A stretch of DNA of 64,000 nt. Origin: Pseudomonas viciae. Its GTDB lineage: Bacteria; Pseudomonadota; Gammaproteobacteria; Pseudomonadales; Pseudomonadaceae. The stretch is from positions 2,144,001 to 2,208,000 of the forward strand of contig NZ_CP035088.1 of the NCBI RefSeq assembly GCF_004786035.1, read 5' to 3'. The notes beneath the pieces were generated by a model that did not search any database, was not told where the DNA came from, and worked only from the letters and a program-made list of their open reading frames with translations. Shown here piece after piece: positions 17,969 through 29,373 of the stretch; positions within the stretch are counted from its first letter, which is position 1, and every line of letters begins with the position of its first letter. The position numbers were made by a program, and so were the translations under genes.

Positions 17969-19099
17969 TCACAACCAAAGGTTCAGCAAGCGGGCGCCAC
18001 GGGCTTCTCCGTCAGAGAAGTGCTCGCCGCTGTGGCTGATGAAGCTCTGCCCGGCACTGCCGCTGTCCCAGAACTGGCCCCGCAGGAAGACGCTGACGCC
18101 GCCCCTGGCCCGGCTGATGGGCAATTGGCTGGTCAGCGTCAGGCGGTGCCAGGCCTGGCCTTCACTCACCTCGCCGGGTTTGAGGCTCACTTCGCTCGGC
18201 GTGGACAGGCCTTTATAGCCGCTCCAAGGTTTGTCCCACGTGTCGCGCCCGATGACGAAGGCGGGCACTGCGATCAGTTGCACGCCTTGTTCGTCGAGCT
18301 GCCGATAGTGGACTGGGTACCAGCTGTCGCTGCCGATCAGCACGCCCAGGCGCCCGGCGGGGGTGTCGATGACGCGGGTGGTGTTCGAGTGCTCCGCGCC
18401 CAGCACATCCCGTTGTTCAAACACCGGATGCTGTTGGCGCTGGGGTTGGCCGATCGGCTGCCCATCGCGGCCAAATACCAGGCTGCTGTTATACAGCGCG
18501 CCGCGGCCAATCTTCAGTTGACCGTTACTGACGCTGGGCTCGGGCAGCACGATGGAGCCGGCCACCAGGGTCACGCCGAATTCCTTCGCCAGTCCGCCAA
18601 ACAGCGCCTGATAGTCATGGGCCATGGTGTCGGCCTTCATGCGTAGGTAGGCATCGTCCAGCCGGTTGTCGCCTTGAGCATTGAACAGGGCCTGGATAAA
18701 CGCCAGCGGGTTGCTGATCGCCAGCCAATTCATGGCGTCCTTCAGCGTGGCAGCCTGATACAACTCGTCTTTTTCCCCGCTGACCATCAGCCAGGTACCA
18801 ATGTGCTCGGGCAAGACCACGATGGTTTTGTCGTTGATAAAGCCTTGGTCGCGAGCGTTCTGCAGATAGGCCGCCAGCTTGCGACGCAGGTGCGCGGGGC
18901 TTTGGTAGTCAGTGGGAAATAATTCCGGTTGGATGCCCAACAGGTTGCCTCGATCGGCGGGGGTGCCCTGGTCGACCGCCAGGTTGATGCGAAGGTCTGA
19001 CAGGTAATGACCCGCCGGACGGTCCGCCGTCCACAGTGCATAGGTGATCAGGGCGGCAATCAAGGCCAGTGAAAACAGCAGGTACAGAAATTTGCGCAT
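17969..19099 (-). CDS. membrane-anchored nitrilase-fold protein, catalytic Cys not seen
   Basis: 376 residues from ATG 19099, where a membrane anchor begins (MRKFLYLLFSLALIAALITY). The rest follows the carbon-nitrogen hydrolase fold: VVLPEHIGTW carries the expected Glu, and YNSSLVFGRDGQPIG precedes the lysine region. The site that is normally ICYE/ICYD reads LIGSDSWYP, so the nucleophilic Cys is absent, and the usual RKxH lysine reads RQQH. Amidase activity is therefore doubtful. Together with the AraC gene it forms a two-gene unit facing away from fadH. A periplasmic binding or structural role is inference. Confidence 0.72.
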   Translation of the reverse strand: MRKFLYLLFSLALIAALITYALWTADRPAGHYLSDLRINLAVDQGTPADRGNLLGIQPELFPTDYQSPAHLRRKLAAYLQNARDQGFINDKTIVVLPEHIGTWLMVSGEKDELYQAATLKDAMNWLAISNPLAFIQALFNAQGDNRLDDAYLRMKADTMAHDYQALFGGLAKEFGVTLVAGSIVLPEPSVSNGQLKIGRGALYNSSLVFGRDGQPIGQPQRQQHPVFEQRDVLGAEHSNTTRVIDTPAGRLGVLIGSDSWYPVHYRQLDEQGVQLIAVPAFVIGRDTWDKPWSGYKGLSTPSEVSLKPGEVSEGQAWHRLTLTSQLPISRARGGVSVFLRGQFWDSGSAGQSFISHSGEHFSDGEARGARLLNLWL

Positions 19100-19285
19100 G
19101 GGGGACAGTCGGCGGTCGTGTGCGGATTCACTGACTAGGGTAGGGCCCACAGTGGGCGTTGCCAAGGGGCGCTGCGCATTTGGATCATTAAGTTGTCAGT
19201 TACGGTCATTGAGTGAGTGCATCCCGGCTCTTAGGCTGTTACGCATGACAGAGGGAAGCCGCAGAGCTTCCGCATTTTTCCGTGA

Positions 19286-21346
<2,061 letters not shown>

Positions 21347-21409
21347 GGCATAAACCTGTGCGGTGACCTTGTTTTCAACCATGGAATCCAAGGTCACCAC
21401 AAATTCAAT

Positions 21410-21497
21410 GTGGGAGCGGGCTTGCTCGCGAAAGCGCCGAGTCAGCTTGGATCAATGTTGAATGTGCCGTCGTCTTCGCGAGCAAGCCCGCTCCCAC
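21410..21497. repeat. REPIN
   Basis: Inverted pair: gtgggagcgggcttgctcgc at 21410 and its reverse copy ending at 21497. Lies between fadH and the PLP enzyme gene, which is otherwise empty. Confidence 0.92.
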
Positions 21498-21569
21498 AGG
21501 GTTTTGCATTGCCAGGTCATCGCAGCCGAGCTGTTAAGATGCCGGCATATTTTCAACCGGCCTGCTGCA

Positions 21570-22478
21570 ATGCTTCTTCCCGCCCTCGACTGGCACCCCC
21601 AACCCCGACTCGAACGCCTTCATCTGGACTGGCTTGCCCGTGCCGGCATTGAAGTGGCGGTGTTGCGCCTGGATCGGATCGATCCGCTGATCAGCGGTAA
21701 CAAGTGGTTCAAGCTGGTTCATCATTTGCGCGCCGCCCACGAGGTGGGGGCCGAGGGCGTCATGAGCCTGGGCGGCGCCTATTCCAATCATCTGCATGCG
21801 CTGGCCGCGGCGGGCAAGCGCTTCGGGTTTCCCACGGTCGGGCTGCTGCGTGGCCATCCCCAGGAAACGCCAACGGTGCTCGACCTCAACGCGTTCGGTA
21901 TGACGTTGCACTGGTTGGGTTACGGTGGATACCGGGAGCGGCACACAGCGGATTTCTGGGTGCCCTGGCGGGTGCGTTATCCAGATTTGTATCCGGTGCC
22001 CGAGGGTGGTTCAGGATTGCCCGGCGCCCGGGGTTGCATGGCCTGGGTGGCCAGTGCCCGTGAGCAAATGTCAGCGTTGGGGTGGACGGATTATCACGGC
22101 TGGTGGTTGGCCTGCGGCACCGGCACGTCGTTGGCGGGGCTGGTACTGGCCGAAGCGGGAGAGCGCCCGGTCTACGGTGTGCTGGCGGTGCCTCAGGACT
22201 ATGGCGTGGCGCAGCAGGTCGAAAGCATCGTGGGGGAGGCGGGGCTTTCCCATCCGCTTTATGAGTTGTTCGACGGCAGCCGTGGCGGTTTCGCTCGGGT
22301 CGACGCCGAACTCACCACCTTCATCGAAACCACAGGCGTAATCGAGCTGGAGCCGTTGTACACCGGCAAGGCGTTGATGTTGCTCAAGGCGCGGGTCGAG
22401 GCCGGACAGTTTGCCCCAGGTACCCGCTTGATCTTCGTTCACACCGGCGGCTTGCAAGGCCGCCGAGGGTTTGCGTAA
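21570..22478 (+). CDS. PLP-dependent ACC deaminase / D-cysteine desulfhydrase-like protein
   Basis: 302 residues from ATG 21570 (MLLPALDWHPQPRLERL); upstream in-frame codons read through the REPIN and are not credible. Fold-type II PLP enzyme: the Schiff-base lysine lies in ISGNKWFKLVHHL, the SLGGAYSNHLHALA loop binds the substrate carboxylate, and the C-terminal VHTGGLQGRRGF binds the phosphate. Family members cleave D-cysteine or 1-aminocyclopropane-1-carboxylate; I cannot tell which, and the short length is more like the desulfhydrase-type homologues. Convergent with cytochrome b561. Confidence 0.85.
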   Translation: MLLPALDWHPQPRLERLHLDWLARAGIEVAVLRLDRIDPLISGNKWFKLVHHLRAAHEVGAEGVMSLGGAYSNHLHALAAAGKRFGFPTVGLLRGHPQETPTVLDLNAFGMTLHWLGYGGYRERHTADFWVPWRVRYPDLYPVPEGGSGLPGARGCMAWVASAREQMSALGWTDYHGWWLACGTGTSLAGLVLAEAGERPVYGVLAVPQDYGVAQQVESIVGEAGLSHPLYELFDGSRGGFARVDAELTTFIETTGVIELEPLYTGKALMLLKARVEAGQFAPGTRLIFVHTGGLQGRRGFA

Positions 22479-22485
22479 CCCGCCG

Positions 22486-23034
22486 TCAACCGCGTTTAGG
22501 CATCATCCGCAGCAGCGTGTTATCGCGCACCACGTAGTGGTGATAGAGCCCCGCCAAGGCATGCAGGCCAATCAACCAATAGCCGATGGTGCCGCCCAGC
22601 ACATGCCAGCCTTCCAGCTGTTTGGCAAAGTCCTTGTCCTGATCGATGAGCAGCGGCAAATCGAAACCGTAGAACATGACTTGATGTCCTTCGGCACTGG
22701 TGATCAGCCAGCCCAGTAGCGGCATGGCGATCATGAACAGGTACAACGCCCAGTGCATCAGGCGTGCAAGGACGATCTGCCACGCAGGCGAAGCCGGGAA
22801 AATCGCCGGTGCCTGACCCATGCTGCGGGCGAACAGGCGCAGCCAGACCAGCACAAACACCGTCAGGCCGAGCATGAAATGCGCTTCCTTGATCAAGGTC
22901 CGACCGCCACTGCCCTTGGGGAAAATTCCTCGGAACTCGATGCAGGCGTAAACCACGGCCAGCAGAATCAGCATTAGCCAATGCAAGGTGACGGTGACGG
23001 TACTGTAGCGGCTTTCTGAGTTAGTCCAGGGCAT
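22486..23034 (-). CDS. cytochrome b561
   Basis: 182 residues from ATG 23034 (MPWTNSESRYSTVTVTLHWL); a longer frame upstream adds an Arg-rich stretch that is not a membrane protein start. Four transmembrane helices with the heme-b ligand histidines in TLHWLMLILL, EAHFMLGL, LMHWALYLFM and GLHALAGLYHH. Inner-membrane di-heme electron carrier of the CybB type, probably moving electrons from quinol to a periplasmic or superoxide-related acceptor. Stands alone; a second member lies at 36065-36601. Confidence 0.92.
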   Translation of the reverse strand: MPWTNSESRYSTVTVTLHWLMLILLAVVYACIEFRGIFPKGSGGRTLIKEAHFMLGLTVFVLVWLRLFARSMGQAPAIFPASPAWQIVLARLMHWALYLFMIAMPLLGWLITSAEGHQVMFYGFDLPLLIDQDKDFAKQLEGWHVLGGTIGYWLIGLHALAGLYHHYVVRDNTLLRMMPKRG

Positions 23035-23182
23035 TGCGCAGCTCTCCAGCATCAGGGTAATGCGCCGTCTTGAGCGGCGTTGTGTGCTTTTTACTGTAAG
23101 CCGGTTTCGCTGGGTTTGCTTGAGCCAGATCAGTTTTGCCAGCACGAAGTCCTGATAAGTGCACTCGCTACAAGGTGACGGG

Positions 23183-24592
23183 TCAGGGTGTCGTGTCCGG
23201 TGGGTTCAGCAGCCAGTCGAGTAGCAGTCCTGCATCAGGGATGGGCGGCACCGGTTGCGCTGGCGCAACGACTTGCCCGCCACCGCTGTCGACAATTCCC
23301 GGGCACAGCACGGGTCGATCGGGGTCGCCGTCGAGAAAGCTCACCAGCACTTCACTGCCGGCCATCAGGGTGGGCCTGGCATGCTGTGCCAGCCGCGACA
23401 CGGGCAGCATGATGCCTTCGTCATCCGGGGTCCACAGACTGACGCTGATGTGGCCGCGCTCATCGGGTCTGGCCGGCTGGCCAGCGGGGCCGAGCACATG
23501 GGCGAGGTGATAACCGGGAATGCGGGGCTTGGGATGTTTGAGTGCCGGCCTGAACACGGTGGACCACGCAATGGCTGTGAATCGGTTGCGATAGTCCAGG
23601 GCCGGCGGAGTGGGCGGTAGATTGGTTTCAAGGATCGAAAACTGCCGCCCGCGATGTTGGACTTCGGTGATCAGCCATTGGTCGTTGAAGGTGGGAACCG
23701 GGTGTTCGCCGATCTGCGCGATATGGCCGCTACGCAGGGCCGGCTGGGTGCTGTGGCCGTGGATCTGCCGTTGCCGACAGCGCAACCGTTCAAGGCTTCG
23801 GCGAGTGACCTGGTCATCATGAGCCAGCGCCGGATTGCCGCGCAGGGTTTCGTGGTCGACGCCTTTGAAGGGATGATTCGCGGCGCTGCTCCCGGCTTCG
23901 CTCATCGCCCGGTCGCTGAAACCGGCAGGCAGGCCCGGCGCCGTTAAGCGGTGACGCTGATACAGCCGTTGGATGGCCGATTGCCGGCCAGCGTCCTGGC
24001 GTAGTGTCAGTTCGACCGGACGCGCGGGGAAGCTTTTAGGGTCTTCGGCGAACACCAGGACATGGCCCTGGTGGGCATGTTCGAAGTGATAATGGATACC
24101 TTCTTCTTCGCATAAGCGTTGTAGCAGATCCAGATCACTTTCCTCGTACTGGATGCAGAAGGGACGGCGTGGGTAATGCCCGTGGGGCAGTTCGAAACGG
24201 TAGCTGTGGGCGGGCAGTGCGTTGTCCTGCAACAGGCGTTGCAACACTTGCACAACGGTGAGCCGATAGAAGATCCGTCGCCGCGGGCCTTGTTCCAGAT
24301 GCTGGAGGTAAGGAACCAGCGTCACACGGTAGCCGATGCGGTGCGGTGTATGAGCGCTCAGGCAGACGCTGTGGACAATCCCATGGATGCCCGATTCGCC
24401 GTCCAGGCGCAGGAAGGCCGGTTGTCCCAGTAGCGTGTCAGGGGTCATCGGTGGCGCCAGGCCGATCAATTCGAGATCAAAGCGGTACGGCTGGTTGAGG
24501 GCTTCCCGACCGTTGAACCGCAATACTTGCAGGCGCAAGTCGCTTTGCGTGAGGGTCAGGCTGAAGGGACTTTCCGTGTCGTTGTGCATCAC
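23183..24592 (-). CDS. orphan, short VgrG-like protein (T6SS spike family)
   Basis: 469 residues; typical VgrG proteins exceed 600. The gp27-like N-terminal part is clear (residues 6-330: FNGREALNQPYRFDLELI, YRVTLVPYLQHLEQG, the YEESDLDLLQRLCEEEGIHY signature) and the gp5-OB domain follows (360-440: RGHISVSLWTPDDEG, GSEVLVSFLDGDPDRP). The beta-helical needle is missing; the protein ends with a Pro-rich tail. No other T6SS genes, PAAR or effector lie nearby. It may be an orphan tip used with a distant T6SS, or a repurposed baseplate protein. Confidence 0.82.
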   Translation of the reverse strand: MMHNDTESPFSLTLTQSDLRLQVLRFNGREALNQPYRFDLELIGLAPPMTPDTLLGQPAFLRLDGESGIHGIVHSVCLSAHTPHRIGYRVTLVPYLQHLEQGPRRRIFYRLTVVQVLQRLLQDNALPAHSYRFELPHGHYPRRPFCIQYEESDLDLLQRLCEEEGIHYHFEHAHQGHVLVFAEDPKSFPARPVELTLRQDAGRQSAIQRLYQRHRLTAPGLPAGFSDRAMSEAGSSAANHPFKGVDHETLRGNPALAHDDQVTRRSLERLRCRQRQIHGHSTQPALRSGHIAQIGEHPVPTFNDQWLITEVQHRGRQFSILETNLPPTPPALDYRNRFTAIAWSTVFRPALKHPKPRIPGYHLAHVLGPAGQPARPDERGHISVSLWTPDDEGIMLPVSRLAQHARPTLMAGSEVLVSFLDGDPDRPVLCPGIVDSGGGQVVAPAQPVPPIPDAGLLLDWLLNPPDTTP

Positions 24593-24809
24593 CGCTCTTA
24601 CTTGCAGGGAGAGAAGCGCAGAGGGTACGAAACCCCAAGGTGAAACGGTGCTAGCGAATCGCTATTTCAGAAAACCCCTACAACACGCTGTGAAAATGTC
24701 GATTCGCAAGGGCTGAATTTTTTGGTCGATCAGCCGGTTTAGGCCGTATAAACTTGCGCCACAGCGCCGGCCGGCAGATGTCTCGGCGCGTCAGACAAGA
24801 GAGTGAGTA

Positions 24810-25514
24810 ATGGGCGCACAGTGGAAGGTTAAACACAAAGAAGCGGCTGCCAACGCCAAGGGCAAGATTTTCGGCAAGCTGGTGAAAGAAATCACCATTG
24901 CCGCGCGCAACGGCGCCGACACCGCTACCAACGCGCACTTGCGCCTGGTGGTCGAGCAGGCGAAGAAGGCCTCGATGCCCCGCGAGACCTTGGAACGTGC
25001 GATCAAGAAAGGCTCTGGCCAGCTCGGCGAAACCGTGCAATACCACCGTGTCACCTACGAAGGCTTCGCACCGCATCAGGTGCCGCTGATCGTTGAATGC
25101 GTGACCGACAACATCAACCGCACCGTTGCCGAGATTCGTGTGGCGTTCCGCAAGGGCCAACTGGGCGCTTCAGGTTCGGTCGCCTGGGACTTCAACCATG
25201 TCGGCATGATCGAGGCCGCGCCGGACAGCCCTGACGCCGATCCGGAAATGGCCGCCATCGAGGCCGGTGCCCAGGATTTCGAACCGGGCGAAGACGGCGC
25301 GACGTTGTTCATCACCGATCCTGCCGACCTCGATGCGGTGCAGAAGGGGTTGCCTGAGCAGGGCTTCACCGTGTTGTCGGCCAAGCTGGGCTATCAGCCG
25401 AAAAACCCGGTCAGCGGCCTGACCGACGAGCAGATGGCTGAAGTCGAAGCTTTCCTTGAAGGCCTCGACAACCATGATGACGTGCAGGATATGTTTGTCG
25501 GGTTGGCGGGTTAA
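24810..25514 (+). CDS. YebC/PmpR-family protein
   Basis: 234 residues, full length. Starts [20 protein letters not shown], where the family has MGRxW or MAGHSKW, and contains [17 protein letters not shown] and the [13 protein letters not shown] motif. YebC proteins were described as transcription regulators and more recently some members as translation factors that relieve ribosome stalling at prolines. The lack of the SKW start places it in the YebC2-like subgroup, separate from the canonical ruvC-linked yebC. Monocistronic, followed by a REPIN. Confidence 0.9.
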   Translation: MGAQWKVKHKEAAANAKGKIFGKLVKEITIAARNGADTATNAHLRLVVEQAKKASMPRETLERAIKKGSGQLGETVQYHRVTYEGFAPHQVPLIVECVTDNINRTVAEIRVAFRKGQLGASGSVAWDFNHVGMIEAAPDSPDADPEMAAIEAGAQDFEPGEDGATLFITDPADLDAVQKGLPEQGFTVLSAKLGYQPKNPVSGLTDEQMAEVEAFLEGLDNHDDVQDMFVGLAG

Positions 25515-25549
25515 GCAGCACAACTCCCTGTGGCGAGGAAGGTTTTTCT

Positions 25550-25634
25550 GTGGGAGCAAGACTTGCCCGCGAGGCAGGCGCCTCGTTTTCTCAGCGACCG
25601 CGTTGTCTTCATCGCGGGCAAGCCTTGCTCCCAC
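25550..25634. repeat. REPIN, divergent sequence variant
   Basis: Arms gtgggagcaagacttgcccgc (25550) and the inverted gcgggcaagccttgctcccac (to 25634). The core differs from the common gcgggcttgctcgc form. Located between the YebC gene and the ABC binding protein gene. Confidence 0.88.
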
Positions 25635-25668
25635 ACCAGTGTTCCTCCCCTCACCACAGTCGAGCGCT

Positions 25669-26730
25669 CTAGCGCTCGATGCTGCGGTTCCAGCGCGCGT
25701 TCCAGGCTGGGCGCTGTTCGTTGACCTGATCCCAATCCACGGCGATGGCGGTTTCCAGATAGCGCTTCATCGCCTCCACCTGGCCACGGGTCTTGTCAGT
25801 GGTCGGGGTGTTGGGGTTGGACGGGATCTGGTCGCCTTCTTCCAGGGCAATGGCCTGGGCTTCAGGCGTCAGCAGGAACGCCGCGAGCTTTTGCGCCAGT
25901 TCCGGTTGGGTATTTTGCGCGATGGCGCATTCGGCGACGTTGAGCACCACCGAGCCTTCCTTCGGCTGCGCGTACTCGACCGGCATGCCCTTGATTTTCA
26001 GCGCGGTCACCTGGGTGGGGGTCAGCGGGAACAGCGCGGCCTCGTCGGTCTGCAGCATTTCGGAGATCTTCGCTGAACTCGGGATGTATTCCAGCACGTT
26101 GCGTCCGATCGTGTTCGGCCAGGCCTTGAAGCCCGGTTCGACGTCGGCCTCGCTGCCGCCCTGGATCCGGTTGAACATCAGGAAACCGTGCAAGCCAAAC
26201 GTGGATGAGGCCATCGACTGGAACACCACTTTATCCTTGAAGCGTGGGTCGGCCAGGTCCATCCAGGACGTCGGCGTATTCCAGCCTTTTTCCGTGAACA
26301 GCCGTGTGTTGTAGGCCAGTCCGGTTACCCCGAGGCTGACCGCCACCGCCTGCTCCTTGATACGGCCCTTGGCCGGAATCTGCGCCAGGGGCGGGCTGTC
26401 CGCGAGTTTGTCGCACAGCCCCATGGCAATGGCGCGGTACATGATGCCGTCATCGAGGAACATCACATGCATCTGCGGGTTGCCTTTGCTGGCCTGGACT
26501 TTGGCCAGGATGTCGGCGGAGGTGCCGGGCACGATCACCACTTTGACGTTGTTGGCTTTCTCGAAGGCCGGCAAGACTTTGTCGGCGTAGAGCCGCTCCA
26601 TGGTGCCGCCGTTCATGCCCAGGTAAAGCGTCGGCTCGGCCAACGCCTGGGTGACCGGGAGCAGGGCGCCCAGGCAAGCGCAACCCAGCGAGCAGAAACC
26701 GAACAGTGCACTGCGTTTGACGTTATTCAT
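25669..26730 (-). CDS. ABC transporter periplasmic binding protein, spermidine/putrescine type
   Basis: 353 residues with a signal peptide (about 1-31, cut after ALA). Family-1/PotD-like periplasmic binder: LYLGMNGGTMERLYADKVLPAFEK-like start, then domains alternating around VSLGVTGLAYNTRLF and SVVLNVAECAIAQNTQPELA. It would deliver a substrate to the permeases encoded upstream (29672-31342). It is the last gene of the operon, 18 bases after the flavin dehydrogenase gene. Ligand is not certain; polyamine, opine or an amino acid derivative fits the neighbours. Confidence 0.88.
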   Translation of the reverse strand: MNNVKRSALFGFCSLGCACLGALLPVTQALAEPTLYLGMNGGTMERLYADKVLPAFEKANNVKVVIVPGTSADILAKVQASKGNPQMHVMFLDDGIMYRAIAMGLCDKLADSPPLAQIPAKGRIKEQAVAVSLGVTGLAYNTRLFTEKGWNTPTSWMDLADPRFKDKVVFQSMASSTFGLHGFLMFNRIQGGSEADVEPGFKAWPNTIGRNVLEYIPSSAKISEMLQTDEAALFPLTPTQVTALKIKGMPVEYAQPKEGSVVLNVAECAIAQNTQPELAQKLAAFLLTPEAQAIALEEGDQIPSNPNTPTTDKTRGQVEAMKRYLETAIAVDWDQVNEQRPAWNARWNRSIER

Positions 26731-26748
26731 TGGCGCGACCTTCCTCTA

Positions 26749-27864
26749 TCAAGCAACGGAGATGGAGTGAAACCGGGTGATGGAAAACGCATCCAACGGC
26801 GTGGTTGAGGCGCCGTTGCAGATGATCTCGGTGAGCGCCTGGCCCACCGCAGGGCCGATCTGAAAGCCCGCGCCGGCAAAGCCGAACGCATGCAACAGGC
26901 CGGCTTGGGTACTGCTATGGCCGATCACCGGTTGGCGATCGGGAAGATAACCTTCGGTGCCGCTCCAGGTGCGAATCGCCTGGGCGCCCTGCAAAAACGG
27001 ATAGAGTTCGACCGCCTGGCGCAGGATGTCGATTACCGCGTTCTGGCCGGGACGGGCCCGGGCATCGTCCAGGGCAAACCCTTGGCCGCCTCCCAGCACG
27101 CAGTTGCCACGGGCGACCTGGCGCGCATAGATACCGCCGCCCTCCACGCCGGTGCTGGCGTTCATCACCCAGGGCAATGGCTCGGTGACCAGCATCGCCG
27201 GGTGCCCGGCGTGCATGGGCACCGCTTCGCCAAACTGCGCGGCGAAATGGCTCGCCCAGGCTCCGGCGCAGTTCAGCAGCCAGGGGGCGTGAACCACCAG
27301 GCCCGTTTCGCTGTGTACGGCAAAGCGCTGGCCGTTGTGTTCGATAGTGCTGACCGCGCATTGTTCGTGGATCTGCGCGCCGTGCCGGCGGGCTGCCTGG
27401 GCGAATGCCGGCGACACCAGGCGCGGATTGGCGTGGCCGTCATCCGGGCACAGCGACGCGCCGACCGCGATCGCGCCGACCCATGGAAAGCGGGCACGCA
27501 GCTCCGCACGATCGAGCAGTTGCAAGTCGAGGCCGAAGCCCTGGCTGCTGGTGGCGTAATCGTGCAGCGCTCGCAGATCTTCAGCGTTGCGGGCCAGTTT
27601 CAGATGACCGCTGCGCTGGTACTCACCGTCGATGCCGATCAACCGAGGCAACTGGCCCCAGATTTCATGGGCCCGTTGCGACAGTGGCAGTTGCGACAAT
27701 GGCCGTCCCTGTCGACGCACACCGCCGTAATTCACGCCGCTGGAGTGCGAGCCGCAAAAGTCCCGTTCCAGCAGTGCCACCCTTCGTCCGGCCTGGCTCA
27801 GGAACAGCGCGGCGGAGGCGCCGACGATACCGCCGCCAATGATCACCACATCCACTTCGATCAT
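26749..27864 (-). CDS. FAD-dependent amine dehydrogenase subunit, HcnC-like
   Basis: 371 residues from ATG 27864, which overlaps the stop of the upstream gene (ATGA). DAO/glycine-oxidase fold: dinucleotide motif VVIIGGGIVGASAALFL at 5-21, then GSHSSGVNYGGVRRQGR, typical of the HcnC/OoxB/hydroxyproline-dehydrogenase beta subunits, and the C-terminal SGTEGYLPDRQPVIG. It would oxidise an amine or amino acid and pass electrons to the partner flavoprotein and iron-sulfur subunits encoded upstream. It is not HCN synthase itself: the genetic context is a transporter operon. Substrate unknown. Confidence 0.86.
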   Translation of the reverse strand: MIEVDVVIIGGGIVGASAALFLSQAGRRVALLERDFCGSHSSGVNYGGVRRQGRPLSQLPLSQRAHEIWGQLPRLIGIDGEYQRSGHLKLARNAEDLRALHDYATSSQGFGLDLQLLDRAELRARFPWVGAIAVGASLCPDDGHANPRLVSPAFAQAARRHGAQIHEQCAVSTIEHNGQRFAVHSETGLVVHAPWLLNCAGAWASHFAAQFGEAVPMHAGHPAMLVTEPLPWVMNASTGVEGGGIYARQVARGNCVLGGGQGFALDDARARPGQNAVIDILRQAVELYPFLQGAQAIRTWSGTEGYLPDRQPVIGHSSTQAGLLHAFGFAGAGFQIGPAVGQALTEIICNGASTTPLDAFSITRFHSISVA

Positions 27865-29216
27865 GGTTCGACCTCCAGGCCGAACGGCACGGGTTTGATC
27901 GGCGCCTGGGCCCGCAAGCGGCCAATGCTGGAGACAGGGCGTCCACTTTCCCAGGCGATGATTTCCGCTGCGGCGGCGCCGCACATCCGACCCTGGCAAC
28001 GCCCCATGCCGACCCGGCAATGGGCCTTGACCCGGTTGATCTCCCAGTGGCCTTCGCCCACCACTTGGCGGATGTCGCCGGCGCTGACTTCTTCGCAGCG
28101 GCAAATCATCAGGTGGTCAGCGGCATCGGCGGCCCAGTTTTCGGGAAAGGCAAATGCGCGCTCCAGGCCCAGGCGGAAATGGCCGATGCGTTCGAGGGCT
28201 TGTTCCAACTGAGCGCAATGCTGCGGGTCGATCAGATAACCGATGTCCTCGAGCAGGGCCAGGGCCGCCCGTTCGCCGGCCACTTCAGCGGCATCGGCGC
28301 CCATGATCCCTGCACCGTCGCCCGCCAGGTAAACCCCGGGCACGTTGCTGCGACCGGCGCTATCTCGTTTCGGCAACCAGGCGCGATTGAGCGGGTTCCA
28401 GGCGAATTCGCAGCCCAGCAGGTCGGCCAATTGGGTTTCGCTGCGCAAACCGTGGGCGAAGGCCAGTGCGTCGCACTCAAGGGATTGCTCGCCTTTTGCG
28501 TTGCGCCATTTCAGTGACTGCACCCGGCGCTCACCTTCGATACACGACAGGCTCGCGCCTTGATGCACGGCGATGCCATGGGCGCTCAGCCAGGCGCGGT
28601 AATAGAGGCCCTTGGCGAGGGTGGCCGGTTGCGCCAGCAGGCCGGGCAGGGCACGAGCCTGGGCGCTGAAGGGCGAACTGTCGAGCACTGCGACCACGTT
28701 GGCACCGGCCTTGGCGTATTGATACGCCACCAGATAAAGCAATGGGCCGCTGCCGGCGAACACCACTCGCTCACCGATGGCGCAACCCTGGAATTTCAAG
28801 GCGATCTGCGCCGCGCCCAGGCTGTACACCCCTGGCAGGGTCCAACCTGGTACCGGCAGGATCCGGTCGGTGGCGCCCGTGGCGACGATCACACTGGTGT
28901 ACTCCAGGCGGTCAGCGCGGCCTTCATGCAAGGTGTCCAGCAGGCCGGCCTCGGCGTTCCACACCAGGGTGTCGGGACGGTAATCGAGCTGTTCGCGCAG
29001 TTCGTCGAGGGTCTGGTGGATGGCGTTGGCCTTGTGCGCTTCGAAGCCATACAGCTTGGCTGGTGAGCGCTTGAAATTGGCCGGTTGCCGCCGATAGATC
29101 TGCCCGCCACCGTGGGCGGCTTCGTCCAGCAGGATGGGGTATACGCCATGGGCAACCAGCGTCTGTGCGGCACGGATACCGGCCGGGCCGGCGCCGATGA
29201 TGGCTATGGGTTTCAT
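27861..29216 (-). CDS. NAD(P)/FAD-binding dehydrogenase subunit with BFD-like iron-sulfur domain, HcnB-like
   Basis: 451 residues from ATG 29216, preceded by gaggtg; a GTG 6 bases upstream is less well placed. FAD motif IIGAGPAGIRAAQTL at the N terminus, second dinucleotide motif VVFAGSGPLLYLVAYQYAK in the middle, and a C-terminal BFD-like cluster site (CRCEEVSAGDI, then CRVGMGRCQGRMCG). This is the alpha subunit layout of HcnB, octopine oxidase OoxA and D-hydroxyproline dehydrogenase. Translationally coupled to the beta subunit. A REPIN separates it from the small [2Fe-2S] gene upstream. Confidence 0.88.
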   Translation of the reverse strand: MKPIAIIGAGPAGIRAAQTLVAHGVYPILLDEAAHGGGQIYRRQPANFKRSPAKLYGFEAHKANAIHQTLDELREQLDYRPDTLVWNAEAGLLDTLHEGRADRLEYTSVIVATGATDRILPVPGWTLPGVYSLGAAQIALKFQGCAIGERVVFAGSGPLLYLVAYQYAKAGANVVAVLDSSPFSAQARALPGLLAQPATLAKGLYYRAWLSAHGIAVHQGASLSCIEGERRVQSLKWRNAKGEQSLECDALAFAHGLRSETQLADLLGCEFAWNPLNRAWLPKRDSAGRSNVPGVYLAGDGAGIMGADAAEVAGERAALALLEDIGYLIDPQHCAQLEQALERIGHFRLGLERAFAFPENWAADAADHLMICRCEEVSAGDIRQVVGEGHWEINRVKAHCRVGMGRCQGRMCGAAAAEIIAWESGRPVSSIGRLRAQAPIKPVPFGLEVEP

Positions 29217-29265
29217 GGCCACCTCGTTGGCGGTGCTGTGGGGTTGGTGGCGTTTTTAAAGACGC

Positions 29266-29360
29266 CTTCGCGAGCAAGCCCGCTCCCACAGGGGGGCTGT
29301 GGTGGGCATGGGTTTTGTGGGCGGCACAAGTCTCCTGTGGGAGCGGGCTTGCTCGCGATG
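29266..29360. repeat. REP pair, tail-to-tail orientation
   Basis: cttcgcgagcaagcccgctc (29266) and gtgggagcgggcttgctcgc (from 29337), facing the opposite way to most pairs here. It sits inside the operon between the [2Fe-2S] gene and the HcnB-like gene. Confidence 0.9.
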
Positions 29361-29373
29361 AGGTTGGCATTAT

